64,000 bases of DNA from Agromyces badenianii (GTDB lineage Bacteria > Actinomycetota > Actinomycetes > Actinomycetales > Microbacteriaceae): positions 2,542,001-2,606,000 of the forward strand of contig NZ_CP028913.1 in assembly GCF_003070885.1 (NCBI RefSeq), read 5' to 3'. Below the pieces are notes generated by a model that worked only from the letters and a program-made list of their open reading frames with translations, ran no database searches and was not told the DNA's origin. The position numbers were made by a program, and so were the translations under genes. Positions 24,916 to 34,344 of the stretch are shown piece by piece (the first letter of the stretch is position 1; each line of letters opens with the position of its first letter).

Positions 24916-27900
24916 ATGACCGTTGCCCGACCGCCCGCACCCGACATGCAGTCCGCCCTGCGGCGACGTCTTCGTCGCCTCGCGGCCACCATCGCCCTCA
25001 CCACGCTGCTCGCCTCCGCCGGCCTCGTCGCCGCCACCGGGGCATCGGCCGAGACCTGCGCCAACCCCGTCTCCTGCGAGAACCTCGTCCCAGGGGCCGA
25101 GCCCGAGGAATGGGACCTCGAGTCCGGCGCCGGCGATCCGTCGATCCAGGGCTTCGCGACCGACATCAGCGTCGACGTCGGCAATCGCATCGACTTCAAG
25201 ATCGACACCGACGCCGCCGCGTACACGATCGACGTCTACCGCACCGGTTGGTATCAGGGCCTCGGGGCGCGCAAGTGGGACGCCGTCGAACCGAGCGCCG
25301 CCCTGCCGCAGCACCAGCCCGAGTGCATCCCCGAGGGGGCCACCGAGCTCTACGATTGCGGCAGCTGGGCGGTGTCGGCGAGCTGGGACGTGCCGTCGAA
25401 CGCCGTCTCGGGCGTCTACATCGCACTGCTCACGCGAGGCGACACCGGCGGCCGCAGCCACATCACCTTCGTGGTGCGCGATTCGGCGAGCACGAGCGAC
25501 ATCCTGTTCCAGACCTCGGACACGACGTGGCACGCGTACAACACCTACGGCGGCGCGAGCTTCTACCAGGGCGGTGCCAACGGGCGCGCCTACAAGCTGA
25601 GCTACAACCGCCCGTTCTCGACCCGCGAAGGCACCACCGCGCGCGACTTCTACTTCGCGTCCGAGTACCCGATGGTGCGATTCCTCGAGCGAAACGGCTA
25701 CGACGTCTCGTATGCGAGCGGCGTGGACACCGCCCGCTTCGGCCAGAACCTGCTCCAGCACGAGGTGTTCCTCTCAGTCGGGCACGACGAGTACTGGTCG
25801 GGCGAGCAGCGCAGCAACATCGAGGCGGCACGCGACGCCGGCGTGAACATCCAGTTCCTCGGCGGCAACGTCGCCTACTGGCGCACGAGGCACGAGCCCT
25901 CGATCGACGGCTCCTCGACGCCGTACCGAACGCTCGTCAGCTACAAGGAGACCTGGTCGAACGCCAAGATCGACCCCTCGGCCGAGTGGACCGGCACCTG
26001 GCGAGATCCGCGATTCGCCTCGCAGGCGAGCGGTGCCGGCAGGCCCGAGAACGCCCTCCTCGGCACCATGTACATGTCGAACTACTCCGACCTGCCCGTC
26101 ACGGTTTCCGATTCCGAGGGCAAGACCCGGCTCTGGCGCAACACCGGACTGGAGTCGCAGCAGGCCGGCACTTCCACGGCGCTCGCCCCGCACACGGTGG
26201 GATACGAATCCGACGAGGACGTCGACAACGGTCACCGCCCGCCGGGTCTCATCCGGCTCTCGACGACCGTCGGATCGGTCCCCGAGTACCTCCAGGACTT
26301 CGGCAACGTCGTCGCGCCCGGCGAGACCGAGCACCACGTCACGCTCTACCGCGCGCCGAGCGGTGCGCTCGTCTTCTCCTCCGGCAGCGTCCAGTGGTCG
26401 TGGGGGCTCGACGAGACCCACGACGGCGACGGCGCGCCGGCCGACCTTCGCATGCAACAGGCCGAAGTGAATCTCCTCGCCGACATGGGTGCGCAGGCCG
26501 CGACGTTGCAGAGCGACCTGGAGCCGGCGGTGAAGAGCACCGACACCACGCCGCCGACCGTGGAGATCAGCGCTCCGGCATCCGGGGCGAACGTCGCGAA
26601 CGGGTCGTCGATCGAGATCTCGGGTACGGCGAGCGACGTCGGCGGCGTCGTCGCCGGCGTGGAGGTGTCGACCGACGGCGGCGGCACGTGGCATCCGGCC
26701 GTAGGCGCCTCGACGTGGAGCTACGAGTTCATCGTGCACCGCATGGGCGACGTCGCCGTGCAGGTGCGCGCGATCGACGACAGCGCCAACTACCCGGCGA
26801 CCGGGGCCTCGGTCGTCGTGCACGCGACCGGCCCGTACTCGGCGTTCGGCTCGGAGGCCCCGAAGCGGGTCGACGCGGGCGACCCCTCGCCGGTCGAGCT
26901 CGGGCTGCGGTTCGTGCCGACGACCGACGGATTCGTGCAGGGCGTGCGCTTCTTCAAGAGCGAGGCGAACACCGGCACCCACACCGGTTCCCTGTGGGGG
27001 CCCGACGGCGCGCAGCTCGCGACCGGCACCTTCGCGAACGAGACGTCGAGCGGATGGCAGACGCTGACGTTCGACACGCCGGTACCGCTCGATGCCGGGC
27101 AGACCTACACGGCGTCGTACTGGGCGCCGAACGGCCACTACGCGGCCGACGACCACGCGTTCAGCGCGGGGCCGCTCGACCGCGACCCCCTGTTCCTCCC
27201 GGGCGGCTTCGGCAACCCGGTCGCCGGCGTCTACGGCGTGCAGGGAACACGGCCCATCTCGACCTGGGGCGACACCAACTACTTCGTCGACGTGGTCTTC
27301 GAGACCGGCGAGACCTCCCCGCTCTCCGCGACGTCGCGTTGGCCGCTGCCCGGCTCGACGAGCGTCGCTGCGGGCGCGACCGTCTCGGCGACCTTCACGA
27401 AGGCCGTGACCGAGTACTCGGTGGCCGTGCGCAACGAGCTCGGCGAGTCCGTCGCCGGTGCCACCGCGTACGACGGGGCGACGCGAACGGTCACCTTCAC
27501 GCCCGCCGCCGCACTCGACGGCTTCGTCACGTACACGGTGGAGCTCTCCGCGCGAACGGCGAGCGGCGTGCCGCTCACGAGCGGTGCCACCTGGAGCTTC
27601 CGCACTGCGAAGCCCGATGCCGCGCCGGGCCAGTGCCCGTGCGGGATCTTCCCGGAATCGACGCTGCCCGGCATCCTCGAGGATCCCGAGACGGTGCCGG
27701 TCGTGCTCGGCACGGCGTTCACGCCCACCATCGACGGCGTCGTGACGGGCGTGTCGTTCTACAAGTCGATCGGCAACGCGGGTCCGCACACCGGCAGCCT
27801 GTGGACGGCCGCCGGCGAGCAGCTCGCGAGCGGCGCCTTCACCTCCCAGGTGACGAGTGGATGGCACACCCTCACGTTCGACGAACCGGTTCCGGTCACC

Positions 27901-29658
27901 GCCGGGACCGAGTACGTCGCTGCGTACCGAGCGCCCGCCGGGCGGTACTCCGCGACGATCGGCGCCTTCGCCGCGCCGAAGACGGTCGGCCCGCTCACGA
28001 CGGCCGCCGGCGCCGGCGCCTACAGCTACAGCGGCGACTTCCCGGCCAGCCGGAGCACCACGAGCTATCTCGTCGACGTCGTCTTCGATGCCGCGCCGCC
28101 CTCGATCGCGGTCACGTCGGTGACCCCGGCGGCGAACGCGGTGGGCGTCGACCCGAACGCCGACGTCTCGGTGACCTTCAGCGCACCGATCGCCGCCGGC
28201 GCCGCGCTCACCGCGACGGCGGGCGGGCAGTCGATCGCGGGCTCGCTCGCGTTGTCTGCCGACGGCACCTCGCTCACGTTCGATGCCGCGGCCGCGCTGC
28301 CGTCGGGCGCGACGGTGACGGCGTCGTTCTCGGGGGCGACCGCGCAGAGCGGCGGCGGAACCGTGCCGGCGCGCACGTGGGCCTTCACGGTGGCCGAGGC
28401 GACGCCCGACGGCACGGTGAGCCTCCTCACCGGCGCGACGCCCGACGTGGCCGCCGCCGGCGACGATCCCGCCTCGGTCGAACTCGGAATGGCCTTCACC
28501 ACGGCCGTCCGCGGTGAGGTGCTCGGCGTTCGGTTCCACAAGGGGGCCGGCAACGTCGGCACGCACACGGGTTCGCTGTGGGATGCCACGACCGGCGCCG
28601 AGCTCGCCTCGGTGACCTTCGCCGACGAGTCGTCGACGGGCTGGCAGCAGGCGCTCTTCGACGAACCGGTCGAGATCCTGCCGGGCCGCGAGTACGTCGT
28701 GTCGTACCTGGCCCCGAACGGCCACTACTCGTACACGCCCGGATTCTTCGCGACCTCCGCGACGAGCGGACCGCTCGTCGCCCCGGCAGACGTCAACGGG
28801 CGGTACCGCTACGGCGACGGCACCGCCATCCCGGCCTTCTCGTGGAACCGCACGAACTACTTCGTCGATGTCGTGTTCGATCCGGCCGATACCGTCGTCC
28901 CGCCCGCCGTCACCTCGTCGAGCCCCATCGGCGGCGCCACGCTGATCGCGACCTCCACCGCCGTCTCCGCGGTGCTCACCGGCGACATCGCCTCCCCGCC
29001 GCAGCTCGCGCTCACGGGGCCGAACGGGGCGGTCGCGGGTTCGTCGACCTGGAACGCCGCGAGTTCGACGCTCACGTTCACTCCGGCCGCCGCGCTCGCC
29101 GGCGGCACGGGCCACACCGCGACGGTCACGATCGGCGGGCAGCCGGTCGCCGACGGCGAGTGGACGTTCACGACCGTCGACGCGGCCCCGATCGGCGCGA
29201 TCTTCGACGACGCCACGCCGACGAACACCAGCTGGAACGACGCGACCGCCGTGCAGCTCGGCGTGCGGTTCAGCGTGACCGAGCCCGTGAGCGTCGCCGG
29301 CATCCGCTTCTTCAAAGTCCAGGGCGACTCCGCGACCTCGCACCAGGTGCTGCTCTGGGGCACCGACACGGGCAACCCGATCACGACGGCCGTGTCGAGC
29401 GACGAGACCGCGTCGGGCTGGCACACCGTGCGGTTCGACTCGGCGGTCGAGCTGACGCCGGGGGTCGAGTACCGCGCGACGTACCTCACGACGACCGGGC
29501 GCTACGCCGCCGACGTCAACGCCCTCATCGGCTCGATGCAGAGCGGTCCGTTCGTCACGGTGCCGGGCGGCGGCGTCTACGTCTACAGCTCGGGTGCGAG
29601 CTACCCCTGGTCGACCGCCGGCCACAACTACTGGGCGGACGTCGTGCTGGTCGGCTGA
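24916..29658 (+). CDS. Giant secreted protein: DMFA2-like domain, Ig-like domains, four DUF4082
   Basis: This 1580-residue exported protein starts at ATG 24916, just before a signal peptide (about 1-46, cleavage after GASA). Residues about 100-530 match the N,N-dimethylformamidase large-subunit-like domain (YRTGWYQGLGARKWDAV, SVGHDEYWSGEQR, LGGNVAYWR, RMQQAEVNLLADMG). An Ig-like domain follows (545-635). Then DUF4082 copies at about 640-798, 905-1060, 1165-1323 and 1427-1580 alternate with SbsA/Big_5-type Ig domains. Each DUF4082 has the same core (GVRFFK, HTGSLW, SGWQT, YAPNGHY, NYFVDVVF). No sorting signal is seen, so it is probably released or glycan-bound. The enzymatic role of the DMFA2 part is unknown. 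Confidence 0.85.
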   Translation: MTVARPPAPDMQSALRRRLRRLAATIALTTLLASAGLVAATGASAETCANPVSCENLVPGAEPEEWDLESGAGDPSIQGFATDISVDVGNRIDFKIDTDAAAYTIDVYRTGWYQGLGARKWDAVEPSAALPQHQPECIPEGATELYDCGSWAVSASWDVPSNAVSGVYIALLTRGDTGGRSHITFVVRDSASTSDILFQTSDTTWHAYNTYGGASFYQGGANGRAYKLSYNRPFSTREGTTARDFYFASEYPMVRFLERNGYDVSYASGVDTARFGQNLLQHEVFLSVGHDEYWSGEQRSNIEAARDAGVNIQFLGGNVAYWRTRHEPSIDGSSTPYRTLVSYKETWSNAKIDPSAEWTGTWRDPRFASQASGAGRPENALLGTMYMSNYSDLPVTVSDSEGKTRLWRNTGLESQQAGTSTALAPHTVGYESDEDVDNGHRPPGLIRLSTTVGSVPEYLQDFGNVVAPGETEHHVTLYRAPSGALVFSSGSVQWSWGLDETHDGDGAPADLRMQQAEVNLLADMGAQAATLQSDLEPAVKSTDTTPPTVEISAPASGANVANGSSIEISGTASDVGGVVAGVEVSTDGGGTWHPAVGASTWSYEFIVHRMGDVAVQVRAIDDSANYPATGASVVVHATGPYSAFGSEAPKRVDAGDPSPVELGLRFVPTTDGFVQGVRFFKSEANTGTHTGSLWGPDGAQLATGTFANETSSGWQTLTFDTPVPLDAGQTYTASYWAPNGHYAADDHAFSAGPLDRDPLFLPGGFGNPVAGVYGVQGTRPISTWGDTNYFVDVVFETGETSPLSATSRWPLPGSTSVAAGATVSATFTKAVTEYSVAVRNELGESVAGATAYDGATRTVTFTPAAALDGFVTYTVELSARTASGVPLTSGATWSFRTAKPDAAPGQCPCGIFPESTLPGILEDPETVPVVLGTAFTPTIDGVVTGVSFYKSIGNAGPHTGSLWTAAGEQLASGAFTSQVTSGWHTLTFDEPVPVTAGTEYVAAYRAPAGRYSATIGAFAAPKTVGPLTTAAGAGAYSYSGDFPASRSTTSYLVDVVFDAAPPSIAVTSVTPAANAVGVDPNADVSVTFSAPIAAGAALTATAGGQSIAGSLALSADGTSLTFDAAAALPSGATVTASFSGATAQSGGGTVPARTWAFTVAEATPDGTVSLLTGATPDVAAAGDDPASVELGMAFTTAVRGEVLGVRFHKGAGNVGTHTGSLWDATTGAELASVTFADESSTGWQQALFDEPVEILPGREYVVSYLAPNGHYSYTPGFFATSATSGPLVAPADVNGRYRYGDGTAIPAFSWNRTNYFVDVVFDPADTVVPPAVTSSSPIGGATLIATSTAVSAVLTGDIASPPQLALTGPNGAVAGSSTWNAASSTLTFTPAAALAGGTGHTATVTIGGQPVADGEWTFTTVDAAPIGAIFDDATPTNTSWNDATAVQLGVRFSVTEPVSVAGIRFFKVQGDSATSHQVLLWGTDTGNPITTAVSSDETASGWHTVRFDSAVELTPGVEYRATYLTTTGRYAADVNALIGSMQSGPFVTVPGGGVYVYSSGASYPWSTAGHNYWADVVLVG

Positions 29659-29735
29659 CCCGGGCCGGCCGTCGCGTCACGCGCGGCGTCGGGCGAGGCG
29701 TCCAGCGAGCGTCACCCCACGAAGACCCCCGGGAG

Positions 29736-30746
29736 TCACCGAACGACCGACGGCGACGACCCATGCGCGATGAAGAGAACCGGCGCATTCGATCCATCGG
29801 CGGCGACCGCCCAGACATCGCTCTCGCCGGCCGCGCCGTCGCGGGGCATGCCGTAGAGGAGCGTGTCGTCGTCGAGCCACTCCACCTGGTCGTCGACGTT
29901 CCGGTGCTCGGGCAGCACGGTCTCGCGGCCGGTCGCGAGATCGAGCACCGCGATGGTCCAGCGGGTCTCCGGCGCGGTTCCGGCGACCTGCTTGAAGGCG
30001 ATGCGCGTGCCGTCGGGAGAGATCGACGGGCACTCGACGCCATCGCGGATCGCCACGAGCGTGCGGTCGCCCACGTCGCCGCGAACCAGCCAGGTGCGGC
30101 CGCCCGACGCTGCCGTCGCATAGAACTCGTCGCCGCCCGGCACGAATGTGACGCCCCAGAAGTTGCGGTCGGCGCTCGTGAGCGCCGCCCCGTTGACCGT
30201 GAAGTCGAACCCCTCGAGGTTGCCGTGCTCGGTGCCGTCGGCACCCGTGATCACGGTCGCGGTCGAGAAGTCGATCGTCGCGTACGAGTGGCCGGTCACG
30301 AAGGCGGTCGACGCCCAGTACCGGGAGTCGTCGGCGATTCGCGTGCGGCTCGGCACTCCGGGCAGCGGCACGCTCCACACCTCGTCGAACGCGGCGTCGG
30401 TGACCTGCCACTCGAAGGTGGTCACGATGCCCCGGATGGTGCGCAGGCACGACACGTAGTCGGATGTCGCGTCGACGCGATCGCACGCGAGGTCGTGCAC
30501 GGCGCGGGGAGCGGCCGGATCGTCTGCCGGCACCGCGGCGAGCAGGCCGTAGTCCTCGCCCGCGGCCGTCGAGCGGAAGAGGACCTGCCCGGGCTCGACC
30601 CGGTCGAGGGCGACCGAGTCGACCTCGCTGGGGGCGTTCGTGCGCGCCTCGAACCGCACGAACGCCGTGACGCCGTACGCGAGCGCACCGCCGATGAGCA
30701 CGACGGCGGCCACGATCACGAGGCCCCACTTGAACCGCTGCGTCAC
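29736..30746 (-). CDS. Membrane-anchored TolB-like beta-propeller protein
   Basis: This 336-residue protein has one N-terminal membrane segment (about 8-30) and an extracytoplasmic part with PD40/TolB-like blades, such as CPSISPDGTRIAFKQV, IAVLDLATGRETVLP, VEWLDDDTLLYG and DVWAVAADGSNAPVL. It probably acts as a protein-interaction scaffold outside the membrane. Its ATG overlaps the MFS stop by 4 bp, making it third in a three-gene operon starting at 32851. It faces the DMFA2 gene end-on with a 77-bp gap. Confidence 0.75.
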   Translation of the reverse strand: MTQRFKWGLVIVAAVVLIGGALAYGVTAFVRFEARTNAPSEVDSVALDRVEPGQVLFRSTAAGEDYGLLAAVPADDPAAPRAVHDLACDRVDATSDYVSCLRTIRGIVTTFEWQVTDAAFDEVWSVPLPGVPSRTRIADDSRYWASTAFVTGHSYATIDFSTATVITGADGTEHGNLEGFDFTVNGAALTSADRNFWGVTFVPGGDEFYATAASGGRTWLVRGDVGDRTLVAIRDGVECPSISPDGTRIAFKQVAGTAPETRWTIAVLDLATGRETVLPEHRNVDDQVEWLDDDTLLYGMPRDGAAGESDVWAVAADGSNAPVLFIAHGSSPSVVR

Positions 30747-32194
30747 AGCGTGCGCTCCGGGGCCTCGTCGTCGATCTGCTCGCCCGTCTGCTCGCGGGTC
30801 TGCGCATCGGCGTGCGCCGTGGGTTCACCTGCGCGCGCCGCCCCGCGGCCGAACAGCACCCACGCGGCGATCGGGATGGCGACCGCGAGCAGGATCGCGA
30901 CGAGCACGACCGCCTCGACCCGGCCGACCAGGAACCAGAGCAGCCCGAAGCCCGTCGAGGCGACCAGCCGGGTGAGGGCGACGACGGTCTGCGCCGCGGC
31001 GATGCCGCTCGCGCGCGACTCGGCGGGTGTCGCCCGGCTCGCGAGTGCGGCGAGCACGCCGTCGGTCGCCGCATAGAAGGCGCCGAGCAGGCCGAGGCAC
31101 GCGATCGTCACGCCCCAGCCCGCGACCGGGATCGCGGCGAGGATGTACGTCGCGAGGAGCGCGAGGTGTCCGATCACGAAGACCCGCGCGGTGCCGACGC
31201 GATCGCTCAGCCGCCCGAGCGGCACGGCGAGGGCGAGGAAGGCCACGTTCGTGCCGACGTACAGCAGCGGGAACCACTCGGCGGCGAATGCGCTCCGGCT
31301 TTGCAGCACGAGGAAGATGAACCCGTCGCCGACCGTGAGCAGCCCGAAGAGGCCTGCGACGACGAGCACGCGGCGCAGCTGCGGGTTCGCGAGATGACGC
31401 CAGCGGAACGGCGCCGGCGCGTTGTCGCGACCTGCGCCCTCCGCCCGCGGGTGCCGGTTCGGCACGAACAGCCCGAGCACGATCACGCCGAGCACGGCGA
31501 AGGCGAGGGAGATCACGAAGACCGTCGTGTAGCCGTCGGGGATCAGCAGCAGCACGATGAACGCGAGCAGCGGGCCGATCGCCGCACCGACCGTGTCGAG
31601 CATTCGGTGCACGCCGAACGAGCGTCCGAGATTCTCGGGCTCGGACGACGCCGAGATGAGCGCGTCGCGTGGTGCCGTGCGGGCGCCCTTGCCGAGTCGA
31701 TCGACGACGACGACCGTCGTGAGCGCGGCGAACCCGCTCGCGAAGAGCAACCCGACCCGGGCGATCGCCGAGATCCCGTACCCGAACATGGCGACCCACT
31801 TCGGGCTGTCGCCGCGGTCGGCCGCGTATCCGGCCGCGATGCGCACCACCGCGCTGACGCCCTGGTAGAGGCCGTCGATGAAGCCGTATGCGACGGTCGA
31901 GAGCCCGATGACGCCGGTGATGTAGAGCGGCAGGATCGCCGACGTCGCCTCCGAGGAGATGTCGGTGAACATGCTCACGATGCCGAGGGCGATGACGACC
32001 GACGACACTCGGGCCGACGCCGTGCGCACGGTCCGTCCGGCGGGCGACGACCGGGTCGTCTCGCCGAGGGCGCCCTCGGCGGGTGCTGACGCACCGCCCT
32101 CGACCTCGCCCCCGACCTCGCCGTCGACCTCGCCCTCTATCTCGGCATCCGGGCGTTTCAGCTTCCCGCGCAGATCCGAGAATGAGAGGTACAC
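30743..32194 (-). CDS. MFS transporter with acidic N-terminal extension
   Basis: This 483-residue protein has about 11-12 membrane segments and the MFS loop motifs GYAADRGDSPKWVAMFGYG and VDRLGKGARTAPRDALIS after TM2/TM4. The first 60 residues are a cytoplasmic Glu/Gly extension with repeats of EGEVDGEVGGEVEGG. The substrate is unknown; the RLGKGARTAPRDALI form is common in a widespread uncharacterised MFS group. The GTG start is 3 bp after the upstream stop, and the 3' end overlaps the propeller gene by 4 bp. Confidence 0.85.
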   Translation of the reverse strand: MYLSFSDLRGKLKRPDAEIEGEVDGEVGGEVEGGASAPAEGALGETTRSSPAGRTVRTASARVSSVVIALGIVSMFTDISSEATSAILPLYITGVIGLSTVAYGFIDGLYQGVSAVVRIAAGYAADRGDSPKWVAMFGYGISAIARVGLLFASGFAALTTVVVVDRLGKGARTAPRDALISASSEPENLGRSFGVHRMLDTVGAAIGPLLAFIVLLLIPDGYTTVFVISLAFAVLGVIVLGLFVPNRHPRAEGAGRDNAPAPFRWRHLANPQLRRVLVVAGLFGLLTVGDGFIFLVLQSRSAFAAEWFPLLYVGTNVAFLALAVPLGRLSDRVGTARVFVIGHLALLATYILAAIPVAGWGVTIACLGLLGAFYAATDGVLAALASRATPAESRASGIAAAQTVVALTRLVASTGFGLLWFLVGRVEAVVLVAILLAVAIPIAAWVLFGRGAARAGEPTAHADAQTREQTGEQIDDEAPERTL

Positions 32195-32197
32195 GCG

Positions 32198-32851
32198 CTA
32201 TCCCTTCGCAGCGGTGAGCGTTCCGAAGACGGTATAGCGCGTGCCGGCGCCGGCGCCGGTCACCGTCACGACGAGCGAGTCGTTCTCGCGAACGAACGCG
32301 AGCGCGCGCGATCCGCCCACCGCGGGCGAATCGGTGCCCTGCAGTCCGAGCGCGCCGAGCCGGGCGACGTAGAAGTCGAGCACGGCCTGCGGCGCGACAT
32401 CCGCTTCGGCCTCGAGCGCCGCCTGCATGCGGTCGCCCGCGATGCTGACCGAGCTCGTCACGATCTCCGAGCCGTCGAAGACCGGCACCTTCGCGGGAAA
32501 CCCTTCGACGATGGCCCCGGTCGCCGCGGCGGTCGGCGGGAGCGGCATCGTCACGAGCGGTGCGTACTCCACCGGCGCCGGGAGCCCGGCCGACCCGGTG
32601 ATCGGCGGCAGCACCTCGGTCGCGATGCCGTCGTCTCCCGATGAGCCGCGCTCTTCGGCGTCGTCGGGATCGTCACTGCCGGCTTCGGAACCCGACGCGG
32701 GATCGTCTGAGGTGCCCGGTGCCGACGTCGATTCGGCCGCCACCTCGCGCCGGTCACCGGCTGCGACGTTGTCGAGCACGAGGGCTGCGCCGAGGATGAC
32801 GACCGCAGCCGCCACGACCGCGATGAGCACACGCCGCATGGTGGCGGTCAT
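32198..32851 (-). CDS. Exported/membrane-anchored hypothetical protein
   Basis: This 217-residue protein has a hydrophobic segment at about 5-27 (VLIAVVAAAVVILGAALVL), an acidic Ser/Asp/Glu-rich low-complexity linker (about 35-75), and a compact alpha/beta C-domain ending in TRYTVFGTLTAAKG. ATG at 32851 has GAGGAGGGG 4 bp upstream and is preferred to one 7 codons earlier. I do not recognise a family. It is first in the operon with the MFS and propeller genes, so all three may form an envelope unit. Confidence 0.7.
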   Translation of the reverse strand: MTATMRRVLIAVVAAAVVILGAALVLDNVAAGDRREVAAESTSAPGTSDDPASGSEAGSDDPDDAEERGSSGDDGIATEVLPPITGSAGLPAPVEYAPLVTMPLPPTAAATGAIVEGFPAKVPVFDGSEIVTSSVSIAGDRMQAALEAEADVAPQAVLDFYVARLGALGLQGTDSPAVGGSRALAFVRENDSLVVTVTGAGAGTRYTVFGTLTAAKG

Positions 32852-33087
32852 ATCCCCTCCTCGTCGTCCCATCGGAGAACATCGCGCCGCGCCTGATCGG
32901 CGTGCGGACGAGCGAGTGGTTCGGGTGCTGACTTCGGGAGTCGTGGTCGGTTCGGTGCTCGTTGCGCAGGGTGCACTCCACGGTCAACAGCAGGGTAGCG
33001 ATCACCGCCGGCCGCACGCTCCCCCCAAAGCTGGGGTCGCAAAAGCCGGGGTCGCAAGGCCCGCGCCGCCCGCGCCGCCCGCGAGCT
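32852..33087. other. Intergenic stretch with short direct repeats
   Basis: No supportable gene lies here. CCCCAAAGCTGGGG sits at about 33023-33036, GGGGTCGCAA occurs twice (about 33033 and 33049), and CCGCGCCGC occurs in tandem (about 33060-33082). This may hold the promoter of the 32851 operon and the end of the small minus-strand ORF. Confidence 0.4.
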
Positions 33088-33297
33088 TCAGCGCCTGAGG
33101 GCGGGTGCTGCCAGCGGGCGCCGCGCACGGGCAGACGATCGGGGGCCCGGCGCGCTCGTCCGGATCGGCTGCGCGTACCAGTGGTCGGCTCCCCGCCCGC
33201 AGGCGCACGGCGTCGCGATCACCTCGTCGAGGCCGACGGGCCGGAAGAGTTCGCGGTGCGGAATCGGGTGGTCGGATCGTTGCATGGGTCGTTGCAT
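33088..33297 (-). CDS. Small hypothetical protein with CACG motif (doubtful)
   Basis: This 69-residue ORF has coding-like codon use in its first 45 residues (HPIPHRELFRPVGLDEVIA, then TPCACGRGADHWYAQPIR) and GAGGG 9 bp before its ATG at 33297. The C-terminus is Arg/Ala/Pro-rich and may be non-coding. Two Cys and two His could bind a metal. The first 12 bp of the gene are a perfect direct repeat of the next 12. A non-coding explanation remains possible. Confidence 0.35.
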   Translation of the reverse strand: MQRPMQRSDHPIPHRELFRPVGLDEVIATPCACGRGADHWYAQPIRTSAPGPRSSARARRPLAAPALRR

Positions 33298-33434
33298 GGG
33301 TCGGGTCCCTCGCGTCGACGACGCGCGTTTCGGGCACGCGCCGCTTCGTTGACGGCGCGCATTCGGGCGCGCGCCTCTTAATAGAGAGACGCGGTCACCC
33401 TCGGATCATGACGCCGGCGACGCGAGGAATCTCC
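33298..33434. other. Intergenic stretch with GC-rich near-repeats
   Basis: Two similar GC-rich units (GCGCGTTTCGGGCACGCGCC and GCGCGCATTCGGGCGCGCGCC) lie at about 33323-33374, followed by CTCT-TAAT-AGAG at about 33375-33386. A TTGACG at 33349 has no matching -10 at the right spacing. I see no clear gene. Confidence 0.3.
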
Positions 33435-34310
33435 CTAGAGCCCGGCGCCGCCCACCGAGAAGGTGTCGCACGCCCCGGCCCCCTGCTCGAAACCGGTCTC
33501 GAACCACCGCACGCGCTGCTCGCTCGTGCCGTGCGTGAAGGTGTGCGGCGTCACCTGGCCCTGCGTCGCCTGCTGGATGCGGTCGTCGCCGACGGCCGAC
33601 GCCGCACTGAGCGCGTCCTGGTACTGCGCCCTCGTGATCGTCTGCAGGAAGGGCACGCCGCTGTCGTCGGGCACCTGCGATGCGCTCGCCGCCCATGCAC
33701 CGGCGTAGCAGTCGGCTTGAAGCTCGACGCGGACCGCGTTCGACGTCGGTCCGGTCTGGCCGTCCTGCGAGCGCTCGAGGGTGCCGTCGATGTTCTGCAC
33801 GTGATGGCCCCACTCGTGCGCGATGACGTACATTTCGGCGAGCGGACCCGCGTTCGCCCCGAACCGGTTGCGCAGCTCGTCGTAGAAGCTCACGTCGAGG
33901 TAGATGGTCTGGTCGGGCGGGCAGTAGAACGGCCCGGTCGCCGACGAGGCGCTGCCGCAGCCCGTCGTGGTCGCCTGGTCGAAGAGGATGAGGTTCTGCG
34001 GCGAGGAGTACGCGAGTCCGAGTTCCGGTGCCTCGGTCTGCCAATAGGCCTCGAGCGACGCCGACGCCCCCTTCATGCGGCACTCGACGTTCTCGTTCGC
34101 ATCCTGACCGGTGAGGCACTGCTCGAGCCCCGAGTCGCTCGCCTCGGGCTGGCCGCCTCCGGCGAGGCCGGTCAGGTCGATCCCGAGGAACTGCGAGAGC
34201 AGGAACAGGGCGATCACGCCCACTCCGCCGCCCGCGACGGCGATGCCGGTGTTGCGTCCGCGTTTGGAGGCCTTGCCGCCACTGATGTTCGCGTCGGGAT
34301 TGAACGTCAT
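33435..34310 (-). CDS. Neutral zinc metallopeptidase, YpfJ family
   Basis: This 291-residue protein has the zincin motif HEWGHH at 165-170, with the third ligand region VELQADCYAGAWA downstream. A membrane segment at about 22-44 follows a basic N-terminus, so the catalytic domain faces outside. Cys pairs (ECRM, GCGS, FYCPP, GACD) suggest disulphides. The family is widespread and of unknown physiological substrate. A TAGCGT -10 box lies 6 bp before the ATG, so the gene may be leaderless or use the overlapping CGGAGG. Confidence 0.9.
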   Translation of the reverse strand: MTFNPDANISGGKASKRGRNTGIAVAGGGVGVIALFLLSQFLGIDLTGLAGGGQPEASDSGLEQCLTGQDANENVECRMKGASASLEAYWQTEAPELGLAYSSPQNLILFDQATTTGCGSASSATGPFYCPPDQTIYLDVSFYDELRNRFGANAGPLAEMYVIAHEWGHHVQNIDGTLERSQDGQTGPTSNAVRVELQADCYAGAWAASASQVPDDSGVPFLQTITRAQYQDALSAASAVGDDRIQQATQGQVTPHTFTHGTSEQRVRWFETGFEQGAGACDTFSVGGAGL

Positions 34311-34316
34311 CCTCCG

Positions 34317-34322
34317 ACGCTA
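34317..34322 (-). promoter_or_regulatory. -10 box TAGCGT for YpfJ-type peptidase
   Basis: TAGCGT is 6 bp before the ATG at 34310, fitting transcription start at or next to the start codon. Confidence 0.45.
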
Positions 34323-34344
34323 CTGCGTGACGGGGTGGTCCGCG

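Noticed and set aside
24879..29625. Very long alternative frames over the DMFA2/DUF4082 gene on both strands
   Set aside because: Compositions are dominated by Arg, Ala and Gly with no motif, while the accepted frame has a signal peptide and repeated domains.
33002..33337. 111-codon minus-strand frame overlapping the small CACG ORF
   Set aside because: It is Arg/Pro/Ala-rich with a Gly-Ala low-complexity end and no ribosome-binding site; the 33088-33297 frame has better codon use.
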